The position numbers and the translations under genes are program-made. A DNA stretch of 64,000 nt, from positions 1-64,000 of the forward strand of contig JAACJM010000142.1 of assembly GCA_013368315.1 (NCBI GenBank), given 5' to 3'. Positions 43,932-55,022 of the stretch are shown here, in pieces. Position 1 is the first letter of the stretch. Each line of letters opens with the position of its first letter. The notes beneath the pieces are model-generated. The model had not been told where the DNA came from and did not search any database. It worked only from the letters and a program-made list of their open reading frames with translations. This stretch comes from Tetrapyrgos nigripes (taxonomy: Eukaryota; Basidiomycota; Agaricomycetes; Agaricales; Campanellaceae).

Positions 43932-44016
43932 CGTAGTCTATAGGTGTAGGGAAGAGGTGGATGGGTATGCGTGAATGAAAATGAAAACTGAGGAGAGAGA
44001 GCGGCTTGAAGTCATG

Positions 44017-44023
44017 TTTTATA
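44017..44023 (-). promoter_or_regulatory. TATA box of the HSP70 gene
   Basis: Reads TATAAAA on the minus strand, about 86 bp upstream of the HSP70 ATG, a plausible distance for a short 5' leader. Confidence 0.6.
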
Positions 44024-44039
44024 AAGATTTTGAAAAGGC

Positions 44040-44096
44040 GCTCTCGAAGTTTCTCTGACAATAGAGAAAGTTGAGGAATTTTCTCGGAACATTCGG
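44040..44096 (-). promoter_or_regulatory. Candidate heat-shock elements upstream of HSP70
   Basis: Alternating GAA and TTC units are dense here (cgaagtttctc, tagagaaagttgaggaattttc, ctcggaacattcgg), spaced close to the 5-bp rhythm that Hsf1 trimers recognise, and located 20-80 bp upstream of the TATA box. The spacing is not perfect everywhere. Confidence 0.5.
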
Positions 44097-44697
44097 TGTT
44101 GTTCTTTCGGGGTTATTTTATTCCCGGCTCTGTGGCGTCATTGAAGTTCATCTTTCGCGTCCTGGCCATCGCTTGGGCTAGCATTGAGCTCATTGCATCC
44201 AGTGTAGAAGGTTCTAGGAGGTCTTGGAGTGTGCAGGACCAGGGGATGGAAAGAAATTTTGAGAATTGAGAGTAGATTAGCCGACTGAGCCTGCGAGTGA
44301 CGTGTCGTCTGGATGATATACACGTGACTTCTGACGCGATCGTGTCGCGTCGCGTCGCCTCCATTCTCTTTACCTGAGTTATACTTTGTTTGTAGCTGCC
44401 AGCATGTAGCAGGGAAGTCCGGGATTGCAGATCGAATAAAGTACCTTTCTCGAACGATAGCCTCAATTGCGATTATCTCCAGAACAACATATTACATTCC
44501 TTCGAACCGTTCCAGAACTACATCGTGTCAACGTTTCGGGGTATACATATGAGCAAAGTACTCCAAGAAGTCCAAAAACATTGAAAGTCGTGTGTAGTCT
44601 ATCAAATAAATAGTCCCATAAACCCGTTCCCAAAAACCTGATTTTATAAAACTGCCTTTTTCAACGAACTGGAAGCTTGTGCACGTCTGTATACCAA

Positions 44698-45617
44698 TCA
44701 ATAACCAGCATGGCAGTACCCATCGCTGTAGGTGATATAGTCAATGCTTCCATCCGGCTGACTCTGTCCACCAGCGTTTATGGCAGTCTCGGGACCTTGG
44801 CAGCCAGTGTAGAGGGAGCAAGTCAACAATGGGCTTCCGTTCTGTCAATTCATGGAGAATTTTTAGAAACAAATGTCGAAAAAGCATTTTATCGCACTCG
44901 GCGCACGCACCTTTCCGTTCACGTCGTGATAAGTGTTGATAAAGACACATCCTTGAACCCCCAAGCACATAGCTTTGCAGTCTGAATGGTAGGTAGATAC
45001 ACTCGTCGTTAGTTTACTCATCTAAGCACATTGATTGGAATTTACGACTGACCGTCAACGGTATCCACCAGACCGTAAGTCAAGTATCCATACGCCTCAG
45101 TAGCAGCGTTGAGACCGCTGAATGTCTGCTTCCATCCATCGCTGGGAGGAGAAGGTGGGGGAGGTGGGGGAGAAGAGTGAGGAGGGTATTGAGGAGGAGG
45201 AGGGGGAGGTGGTGGTGGAGGTGGAGGAGCGTGATAAGGCTTAGGGCAGTGCAAGCAAAATGGAAGGAGGTCGAGAAGTTTGCAGATCAACTAGATAGAA
45301 TATGGACAAAGTCCGAGGTCAATAAAACAATTCACATCAGAGGTGCCAACCCAAAAACTCACGCTATCCTTCAAATGCGGAACAAAGAACTTGAAGATAT
45401 CCAAATGCTCCGGGTGGTCACCGTAATACCAACCGGGAGATGCACCTTTTTTCCAAGGAGGAGTGGGTGCCCCGTAGTGATTACCAGCGGTCAGAGTGGA
45501 TCCAAGGGTGAGTGAGAGGCCGGCATTGGTGCTTTGTGCAGCAGGCACTGCGGAGGCTGGTGCAATGAGAACACCGGTGAATGCAGCAGCGATGGTGATG
45601 AGACCGGTGAGTTGCAT
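44698..45617 (-). CDS. Secreted proline-rich, cysteine-containing protein (fruit-body-specific type)
   Basis: Four exons (45363-45617, 45053-45290, 44911-44981, 44698-44841) sum to 708 bp, or 235 residues. The start gives MQLTGLITIAAAFTGVLIAP, then ASAVPA, a good signal peptide. It continues with GNHYGAPTPPWKKG and a HPEHLDIF segment, a proline run of about 12 plus further PPP clusters, and a C-terminal domain with paired cysteines (CKAMCLGVQGCVFINTYHDV, LLTCSLYTGC, DGYCHAGY). This architecture resembles the 'fruit-body specific protein' family of Agaricomycetes, which is secreted and of unknown function. The cysteine domain recalls PAN/apple-like binding modules. All introns are GT-AG and in phase. 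Confidence 0.8.
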
Positions 45618-47320
45618 TGTTGTAAGCGATTATCGACCTTGGAGTTGAGGACGCTGCAGTATTCGACAACACTAGCGAGGTTTTATACGTCTCGTCCCAT
45701 GCATACATCGTTATAGGAGTACGCGTCACTGCCTGTAATCAGGGCAAACCAGAAGAAGACGTGAGCGCTAAGCATCACACACGTCAAGCTTCAGCTAAGC
45801 GGAACACATTTCTCGGTCTCATCAAGGAACAACGCCGCAAGGATATAGAAACACAGACATACAGGAGGCTAAAGCGGTCAGAGGAATGCGCTTCTGAAGG
45901 AGCATGAACAGATGGAATCAGAAATAAAGGCAAAGGAGGAAGAATCAGGTAAAAGTCTAGAACTACTCAACATCAACAACGTCGAAGAGTAATGGGCTTT
46001 TCTTCTTTAGTAGAGCCTGCAGTTCCGTGCCTGGGTATCTACGTGAAGACGAACGATAGGAGGTTATCTTTTATGAAAATGGGAATGCAAATCCTTTCAA
46101 AAGAATCATTCACCAAGGCGATAAACATGTTTGCTGTCGAGGAACAGGGGCTGAAACACCACGAACTCTGGCATCCTCTCAGTGGGCCCTACCATCGAGT
46201 GAAATATCCAAGTTTCGAAAGCCATGGAAAGTAGTTGAATAGTAGTATCATGCTCAAGTTTTACGGGTTACTAAATGTCCTGACTCCTGAACTGAGTATT
46301 CTGGACAGACGTATTGTTTAGGAATCTGATTGACGTACCTCAGGCTGCAGGCTTTTGAACTGCTAATTGAGCTTCAAGTGGTTGATTGGATGTAAGTTAC
46401 ATTGGCGGCTGGTGGTCTTAGAGAAAAGAGCTACAGAGATTCTGGAAATTTGGACACCGACGTGGCTGACGTCAAGCAAACGCAAACAAACGCGGTGCGC
46501 CTTCTTCCCAAACTTCCACCTCAACTGTGAGCCACGACTCCGTCCCGCCTTCAACGTTCCACTTCCAAAGTCATTCACGAAGCGCTCATATCCTACAAGT
46601 TTTCGAGGTAGCTGACCACCTTGTACCGCCGTTTTTCCGCTCGGGACTTTGTCATTCTTTTGTAACTCATTCTTTTTTACCTCAGTGGCACGCCTTGAAC
46701 GTTGAACATTGATATTACGGTTCGTCCAATCCGCGTTGTTCATTGGGTCCGTGTTATAGATCTCACTTGGTTTAATCTGAGGAGAACCAATTACTTTGGT
46801 GCTCCTGAATTACAAGCTTGTCAAAAGCTCAATAAAAGCTAGCGTATTGGTACATGTTGCTTGCAGAAAGGAGCGGAGGCATGGAGGAGTGATTGGTTTA
46901 CACGACAAGATATCTTTCACAATCAAACGACATCAAGCTCACATCTTTCCTCATCCTGCATTTTCGTCTCAATCTTCGGTGGCGATCTTGACTCTACCGC
47001 AGGAACTGGGCGCTTTTTCCTCCAGAACATGTACACTTTGAGGTACTCCTGCATAATTATTGATTTCAGTACAAGCCTAGACTTCCGACATTATAACTCA
47101 CTGTCTGCGCCCCAAAGAGGATCGCCACGAGCAAAGGAACTACAGCTCGCTATCAAAATTCTGCGCTTTCTCGGGACGAATAGATACATACTTATAGCCA
47201 AGCTGTTTAGAGTGGTAACGGAGCGTGCATCGAGGGAGAATACGTTGAGAGAGATATCAATAATGCTGTAATGTTTATGGTCCGCATCGTGAGCTAAAGG
47301 TATCAAGAAAAGAGAACGAT
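45618..47320. other. Gene-poor region upstream of the transposase relic
   Basis: Short frames on both strands show no recognised domain, and no RNA gene was seen. Part of it may belong to the 5' end of the transposon that follows. Confidence 0.4.
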
Positions 47321-49600
47321 TTGGATGGAGTCTTACATTGCCACCACACCTCCGAGAGTGTATACAGCGACGCGAATAAACAACTTGGGTGTGAAGATGT
47401 TAATCAAGACAGCCTACAGGGATATACACAGAAAGAACTTATGCAAGCAGTCTGGCGGATTCTACTCAGTGATAAGGACCTTATTGCAGCATTTTCAGAA
47501 GGTCTTATCTTTCAGTGTTTGGATGGTGTGACCCGCTGATTCATGATGAGGTGGTTCACCTATTCTGCTGATTACCCTGAAAAGTATGTTGAATTTTAAT
47601 TTAATTTATACATGCTAATCATCCAGTCTAGGTGTCTTCTGATCTGCATGGCCACTCTTGGAGATTGTCTGTGCTACAATTGTATGATCAGAAACATCTT
47701 GTTATTCAGCTGGGTCTGCATATTGACATGCTCAGGTGTATCACTCTCAAAAGATCAGACACTCCAGACCTTAGAGATAGGATTACTGAGGCAAGAAGAA
47801 GGATATTTGTGTTGGGAAGGGCAGTCAAAAGCAAATCAGTGAAATTTGCATTGGGTCAAGGATCATGGAGTCCAAACAGGGTATGTCATAATTGACTTTA
47901 TCTCAAGCTATAGCTAATATTTTTTAGAATGCTTTTTCTGAAATCTTTTCTGAATTTGGTTTTGATTATTTCAAAATGTTTGCTGTTGATGTTCTGCATG
48001 AAATCGAACTTGGAGTATGGAAGACCATTTTTGTTCATCTGTTGAGGCTTATCAATGCATCTGACCGCAACTTAATTGAAGAGCTTGATAAAAGGTGAGT
48101 TGTCTGCAATTTTTTTTTTTACAGATCCTGATATGAGATTCTAGATACTGGCTTGTACCACCTTTTGGAAGAGACATCATACGTCGAGTTCACAGGAATG
48201 TCTCAGAGATGAAGCGCAAGACAGACCATGAGTTTGAGGATTATCTGCAGGTATGTATGCTTATTTTGACCAAATGTTTATTTCCTAAAGTGATTGTACC
48301 AAGGTTGCACTACCTTGTTTTGAAAACATGCTCCCTGAACCACATAACAAAATTGTTCAAGAACTTCTATGGGACCTTGCAGCTTGGCATGCCTATGCAA
48401 AACTTCGGCTTCACACAGACTCTACCATTGAGTCTTTTCAGCAGGCCACTCGGGCATTTGGAGACAGCCTTCGCAAATTTACCTGGATCACTTGTACTGC
48501 TTTTGAAACCACAGAGCTGGAGAAAGAGAGGCAGAGAAGGGTTAGACACAAAGCAAAGGAGCGAGAGCAGAGTGGAGCTCATAGTGATCCTACAGATGAT
48601 ATTCATTTGAAGGTATGTCTTTTATCCTTCAAATATTCTTAATTGCTTCTGAAATTTTGTATAGGCATCATTCAACCCCAATACACCCAAGTTCCATGCA
48701 ATGGGCTACTATCCAGAGGCTGTAGTCTACATGGGTCCTACAGATGTATACAACTCTCAAGCAGTAGGTGGTTTGAATTTATATTTGATTGTTTGCTGAG
48801 CCAACTATTTAAGGGAGAGCATGGTCATATCTGAAGCAAAGCTTTATGGGGATGTACTGCAAAAAATCGCTTCTTTGTCAAACAGATCACTCAACAAGAG
48901 TGCTGCAGCCACTATCTTGATAAAGCTGCTGAGCTTTCCTATTCTAGTGCTTTTGGTACAAACCCACAGGTTTCTGAATCATTGCCACCAAGCAATCCAA
49001 TTGAGCCTTATCATGTTGCAGACACCAAAGCTGATCCTGCAATGAAGGTGAGAATAATTAACTATTGAATTGACAGAATTTTCTAAATTGTTTTCAGACA
49101 TGGCTACCTGATCTCCAAGATCACTGTCTTCAACAGATTCTCAAGACAGATTTCAATGAATTCACAAATCAAGATCGAAAGCAGCTGCACTTTCTCTCTC
49201 AGAAGATTTATAAACACAAGTATCTTTGAATCAACTTTACTACTTATGATTTTCAGCGAGAGCAGGACTCAATTAATCCTCGAACTCATCCAGATATTAT
49301 GGTACTTGCTGGTAGTGGGGATCATCCATATTGGTATGGCCATGTGTCCATCTTTCATGTCCGCGCTCGCTATGTTGGTCCATGCTCAAAAGATATCTCT
49401 GAGCAGCGGCTTGATGTAGTCTGGGTGCACTCTTATATCTCTGGTTGGCAGGCAAAGAAGCTACATGGCCTTCATTTTCTTCCAGCATCAGATCCTGCTG
49501 CTTTTGGCTTCATTGATCCCTGTGATATCATTCGGGCTGTCCACATATTGCCTGCCTTTGACTATGGACTCACCTCAGATTATCTTTCTGGGAATTCTGA
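47321..49600 (+). pseudogene. Plavaka/CACTA-like transposase relic, multi-exon
   Basis: Segments follow the order of a transposase family abundant in Agaricomycetes: GYTQKELMQAVWRILLSDKD (about 47430), KMFAVDVLHEIELGVWKTIF (about 47975-48035), WLVPPFGRDIIRRVHRNVSE (about 48150-48210), FENMLPEPHNKIVQELLWDL (about 48320-48380), NPNTPKFHAMGYYPEAVVY (about 48675-48735) and HPYWYGHVSIFHVRARYVGP (about 49325-49385). Short GT-AG introns separate many of them. A TGA after DGVTR and other breaks, plus a missing conserved stretch with the CPRC motif, make it non-functional. I favour the Plavaka/CMC superfamily; a KDZ-type origin is an alternative. Its end runs straight into an epsin fragment. Confidence 0.7.
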
Positions 49601-50134
49601 AGTGCGTGTGTACCAATCATTCCAGTTTTACAGCCAACTGACGTTTTATTTTCATTTCGTAGGGGCAAGTTCTACACACTCATGGTGTAGCCCCGACTTC
49701 AACGAAATTATGCCAAGTATTTATTTGAGGTTTATGGAAACAGAAGCGAGGCAGTGGAGGCAGATATATATGGTTTATGTCCAACTTTGGCTGGGAGTCG
49801 TGTCTTTCTAGCGTTTCTTACACTTTTTTTTTTCAGTTTTCACATCCAGGCCTTGCAGTTCTTTGAATACCTCATTAAACACAGCTCTGAATGAGTAGTA
49901 GATGATACCCATGCAACTTTGAAACATATCCAGCATCAAAATGCTCAGAAATTTCCATTACATCAACAACAAAGGGGGGATTGACAGTATGTGTACCACT
50001 CCATGCACTTCTTTCTTCTCCTTTTTTAACATATATTCCCCCCATTTTCAGTGGGCAACGGAGCCAAAGAAATTGCTGAACTTCCCTCCGACGTTGACAC
50101 CAACCACTCTGAGCACACAAAAGCCGAAGCCAAC
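49601..50134 (+). pseudogene. Captured epsin gene fragment with introns
   Basis: From about 49605 the sequence follows the epsin-like gene at 5141-5660 in both exon and intron parts. It includes the intron word caactgacgttttattttc, exon segment FNEIMPSIYLRFMETEARQW, the next intron, MLRNFHYI-NKGGI and, after another intron, GNGAKEIAELPSDVDT. It shares the disturbed cacactcatggtgtag junction with 5229-5245. Because introns are kept, the copy was made at DNA level. It is fused to the transposase relic and ends where the Copia LTR begins (50135), so it is probably transposon-captured host sequence. Confidence 0.8.
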
Positions 50135-50839
50135 TGTTGAGCAGGCTATGTTCTATATATGTAGCAGCAACTGCATACTTACCTGGGGATGTAAAAGTGC
50201 TTTGTTAGAGCAGTTTGTTACAGGTTACACTGGAGGCAAATCCCTGTAAATCATCTGCCATACAGAGGTATTACAGAGAGAAGAATTCTCCAGAGCAATG
50301 CTGTAAGAGTGCTGTAAGACAAGTTGTATTACAGGGACATTTCAGAGGGCAAATCCCTGTAGATCTGGTGCCCTACATAGGGATTACAGCAACCTTACAC
50401 CAAGCCATTCAACAAGTAATCTGCCTTGGATTACAGAAGTATTACAGAGAGAAGAAATTTTGGGAGCAATGCTGTAAGACTGCTGTAAGACAAGTTGGAT
50501 TACAGGAACATTTCAGAGTGACATGGTGTCAGAGTAATACATTGGGTAATACAGCCAAGAAATACAGAAGTATTCAGTGTGACAAAAAGTCACAGTATAT
50601 CTTCCAGTAATTCGAGTCTGTATTACAAAGGATTTACAACATTCAGGTATACAGTAAATCTAGAGTGATGGCAAACGTCTTACAGGAGACTTACTGTGAC
50701 ATTTCAGTCACAGTAATATTGGGGTAAGTCAGCCAGGATTACTGAAACATTATAACAAAAAGGAGAAAATATATATGAAAAATTAAATGTATTTGATGGA
50801 AAATATATAATGTCACATTTAGGTGACAGTAAGAGGACT

Positions 50840-52828
50840 GGATGCTTGGACACACTCTGCATGCACCCACCCTGAATGGAACTTGCGCACACCACTCTGG
50901 ATGCAACCTGCACGCACCATGGACACAACTTGCACACACTCTGGACACAACTTGCATGCACTCCAGACACAACTTGTGTACACTCTGGATGCAACCTGCA
51001 TGCACTCTGGACACAACCTGGGTGCACCATGGACACAACTTGCACACACTTACGCACCATGGACACAACTTGTGCGCACCCTGGACACAACCTGGATGCA
51101 CCCTGGACGCAACTTGCGTAACCTGCACGCACTCCAGACGCAACCTGCATGCACTCCAGATGTAACCTGCATGCACTCCAGATGCAACCTGCGTGCACTC
51201 CGGACGCAACCTGCACGCACTCCGGACACAACCTGCGTGCACTCTGGATGCAACCTGCAAGCACTCAGGATGCAACCTGCATGCACTCTGGACACAACCT
51301 GCATGTACCATGGACACAACTTGCACGCACTCTGGACGCAACCTGCACGCAACATGGATGCAACTTGCGTGCACCCTGGACGCAACCTGCACACACTCTG
51401 GATGCAACCTGCGTGCACCCTGGACACAACCTGCATGCACTCTGGATGCAACCTGCATGCACCATGGACGCAACTTGCCCACACCCTGGACGCAACTTGT
51501 GTGCACCTTGGACGCACCCTGGACACAACTTGCGTGACCTGCGCACACTCCAGACGCAACCTGCATGCACTCTGGATGCAACCTGTGGGCACTCTGGATG
51601 CAACCTGCAAGTACTCCAGACACAACCTGGATGCACTCTGGACACAACCTGCGTGCACCATGGACCCAACTTGCACACACTCTGGACGCAACCTGCACGC
51701 AACATGGATGCAACTTGCGTGCACCCTGGACGCAACCTGCACACACTCTGGATGCAACCTGCGTGCACCCTGGACACAACCTGCACACACTCTGGATGCA
51801 ACCTGCATGCACCATGGATGCAACTTGCCCACACCCTGGACGCAACTTGTGTGCACCCTGGACGCACCCTGGACACAACTTGCATAACCTGTGCACACTA
51901 CAGATGCAACCTGCATGCACTCCGGATGCAACCTGTGGGCACTCTGGATGCAACCTGCAAGTACTCCAGACACAACCTGCATGCACTCTGGACACAACCT
52001 GCGTGCACCATGGACACAACTTGCACGCACTCTGGATGCAACCTGCACACACTCTGGATGCAAGCTGCACACACTCTGGACACAACCTCCCCGCACTCCA
52101 GACGCAACTTGTGTGCACTCTGGACACAACCTGCATGCACCATGGACGCAACTTGCCTGCACCCTGGATGCAACCGGCACGCACTCTGGACACAACCTGC
52201 ACGCACTCTGGATGCAACCTGGGTGCACCATGGACACAACTTGCACGCACTCTGGACGCAACCTGCATGCACCATGGAGGCAACTTGCCTGCACCCTGGA
52301 CACAACCTGTGTGCACTCTGGACGGTGCACCATGGACACAACTTGCACGCACTCTGGACGCAACCTGCATGCACCATGGAGGCAACTTGCCTGCACCCTG
52401 GACACAACCTGCGTGCACTCTGGACGCAACCTGCATGCACTCCTGATGCAACTTGTGTGCACTCTGGACGCAACCTGCACACACCATGGACACAACCTGC
52501 GTGCACCATGGACACAACTTGCACGCACCATGGACGCAACTTGTGTGCACCCTGGACGCACCCTGGATGCAACCTGCACGCACTCTGGATGCAACCTGCA
52601 CACACTCTGGACGCAACCTTCACGCACTCTGGACGCAACCTGTGCACACCATGGATGCAACCTGCGTGCACCATGGACACAACTTGCATGCAACATAGAC
52701 GCAACTTTCGTGCACCCTGGATGCAACCTGGATGCAACCTGGATGCAACCTGCACACACTCTGGACGCAACCTGTGTGCACTCTGAACGCAACCTGCATG
52801 CACCATGGATGCAACCTGTGCACACTCT
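50840..52828 (-). repeat. 22-bp minisatellite, left (variant) array
   Basis: About 90 degenerate copies of the unit whose minus-strand form is gcgtccagagtgcacgcagg plus tt. Units vary at CpG-related positions (gcgt/gtgt/gcat) and some are shortened. Larger blocks (for example near 51300-51530 and 51660-51890) repeat each other, which shows higher-order duplication. Confidence 0.85.
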
Positions 52829-54090
52829 AGCAGGTTGTGTCCAGAGTGTGTGCAGCTTGTGTCCAGAGTCCATGCAAGTTGTGTCCAGAGTGTGCGCAGG
52901 TTGTGTCCAGAGTGTGTGCAGGTTGCGTCCAGGGTGCGTGCAAGTTGTGTCCATGGTGCACACAGGTTGTGTCCAGAGTGTGTGCAGCTTGCGTCCAGAG
53001 TGCACGCAGGTTGCGTCCAGAGTGCACGCAGGTTGCGTCCAGAGTGCACGCAGGTTGCGTCCAGAGTGCACGCAGGTTGCGTCCAGAGTGCACGCAGGTT
53101 GCGTCCAGAGTGCACGCAGGTTGCGTCCAGAGTGCACGCAGGTTGCGTCCAGAGTGCACGCAGGTTGCGTCCAGAGTGCACGCAGGTTGCGTCCAGAGTG
53201 CACGCAGGTTGCGTCCAGAGTGCACGCAGGTTGCGTCCAGAGTGCACGCAGGTTGCGTCCAGAGTGCACGCAGGTTGCGTCCAGAGTGCACGCAGGTTGC
53301 GTCCAGAGTGCACGCAGGTTGCGTCCAGAGTGCACGCAGGTTGCGTCCAGAGTGCACGCAGGTTGCGTCCAGAGTGCACGCAGGTTGCGTCCAGAGTGCA
53401 CGCAGGTTGCGTCCAGAGTGCACGCAGGTTGCGTCCAGAGTGCACGCAGGTTGCGTCCAGAGTGCACGCAGGTTGCGTCCAGAGTGCACGCAGGTTGCGT
53501 CCAGAGTGCACGCAGGTTGCGTCCAGAGTGCACGCAGGTTGCGTCCAGAGTGCACGCAGGTTGCGTCCAGAGTGCACGCAGGTTGCGTCCAGAGTGCACG
53601 CAGGTTGCGTCCAGGGTGCACGCAGGTTGCGTCCAGGGTGCACGCAGGTTGCGTCCAGGGTGCACGCAAGTTGCGTCCATGGTGCGTGCAAGTTCTGTCC
53701 ATGGTGCACGCAGGTTGCGTCCAGAGTGCACACAAGTTGCTTCTGGAGTGTGTGCAGGTTGCGTTCAGAGTGTGCGCAGGTTGCGTCTAGAGTTTGCACA
53801 GGTTGCATCCAGAGTGCGCACAGGTTGCATCCAGGGTGCAGGCAAGTTGGGTCCATGGTGCATGCAGGTTGTGTCCAGAGTGCACGCAGGTTGCGTCCAG
53901 GGTGCACGCAAGTTGCATCCATGATGCATGCAGGTTGTGTCCAGAGTGCGTGCAGGTTGTGTCCAGAGTGTGTGCAGGTTGCATCCAGAGTGTACACAAG
54001 TTGTGTCTGGAGTGCACGCAAGTTGCGTCCAGAGTGTGTGCAAGTTGTGTCCATGGTGCGTGCAGGTTGCATCCAGAGTGGTGTGTGCAT
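52829..54090 (+). repeat. 22-bp minisatellite, right array with a homogeneous core
   Basis: Same unit as the left array but in the opposite orientation. From 52991 to 53606 I count 28 identical consecutive copies; copies on either side vary. A perfectly homogeneous core inside variant borders suggests very recent expansion or gene conversion. The protein frames are open in several phases because 22 is not divisible by 3, so a 66-bp (22-residue) super-period arises; they should not be taken as genes. Confidence 0.9.
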
Positions 54091-55022
54091 GCAGAGTGTG
54101 TCCAAGCATCCAGTCCTCTTACTGTCACCTAAATGTGACATTATATATTTTCCATCAATACATTTAATTTTTCATATATATTTTCTCCTTTTTGTTGTAA
54201 TGTTTCAGTAATCCTGGCTGACTTACCCCAATATTACTGTGACTGAAATGTCACAGTAAGTCTCCTGTAAAACATTTGCCATCACTCTAGATTTACTGTA
54301 TACCTGAATGTTGTAAATCCTTTGTAATACAGACTTGAATTACTGGAAGATATACTGTGACTTTTTGTCACACTGAAATACTTCTGTATTTCTTGGCTGT
54401 ATTACCCAATGTATTACTGTGACACCATGTCACTCTGAAATGTTCCTGTAATCCAACTTGTCTTACAGCAGTCTTACAGCATTGCTCCCAAAATTTCTTC
54501 TCTCTGTAATACTTCTGTAATCCAAGGCAGAATACTTGTTGAATCGCTTGGTGTAAGGTTGCTGTAATCCCTATGTAGGGCACCAGATCTACAGGGATTT
54601 GCTTTCTGAAATGTTCCTGTAATACAACTTGTCTTACAGCACTCTTACAGCATTGCTCTGGAAAATTCTTCTCTCTGTAATACCTCTGTATGGCAGATGA
54701 TTTACAGGGATTTGCCTCCAGTGTTATGAGCAATGAGATGTAGGAGAAATCCTTATTCTTTTAGGGCAATCTAGGAGCCCCTTTATACTGTTCTAGATGG
54801 TACATGTGACTACTTATCTAAGAACTATGATGTACAGTAAGCATAAGTAACTAGATCCTTATCTTATCACTATCTAATCTGGAGTTGATGGCTGCTTACT
54901 CATTTGCCAATTCAACACTCCCCCTTGCTAAGCTGCACAGTTAGTGCGCATAAGCATAAAGGTGCTATAAGCAGCCGAGGTTCATCTTTGTTATGAGACA
55001 TATTGATATGTTGTACTGAGGT

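Larger units (their letters stand above)
50228..54723. mobile_element. 4.5-kb CACTA-like palindromic element filled with minisatellite
   Basis: Both ends read CACTGGAGGCAAATCCCTGT inward, and TTA flanks each side. The terminal arms, about 620 bp each (50228-50850 and about 54095-54723), are nearly identical inverted copies rich in ttacag/ctgtaa words. They contain internal direct repeats (attacagagagaagaa and gctgtaagacaagttg, twice per arm). Between them a 22-bp minisatellite fills about 3.2 kb and flips orientation near 52829. No transposase gene is present; long frames on all strands simply reflect the 22-bp unit. TIR start and 3-bp duplication fit CACTA. It inserted into a Copia LTR. Confidence 0.85.
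50135..54917 (-). repeat. Copia 3' LTR, split by the giant palindrome
   Basis: The outer part (50135-50227) starts TGTTGAGCAGGC and the inner part (54727-54917) ends GCCAATTCAACA, giving the inverted ends TGTTGA/TCAACA. A TTA at 50225-50227 is repeated at 54724-54726, the duplication made by the palindrome insertion. Without it the LTR would be about 285 bp. A polypurine tract (aagggggag on the minus strand, about 54918-54926) abuts the inner end. The outer flank is CCAAC (50130-50134); the partner flank lies outside the window. Confidence 0.75.

Noticed and set aside
50840..54090. A possible CRISPR-like array
   Set aside because: The 22-bp units are contiguous without spacers, and this is eukaryotic DNA.
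50739..54211. Very long open frames (up to about 890 residues) rich in Cys, His and Val on both strands
   Set aside because: They are translations of the 22-bp minisatellite. With a unit not divisible by 3, every frame shows the same 22-residue super-repeat; frames on both strands are open over the same DNA, and no start context or splice signal supports a gene.
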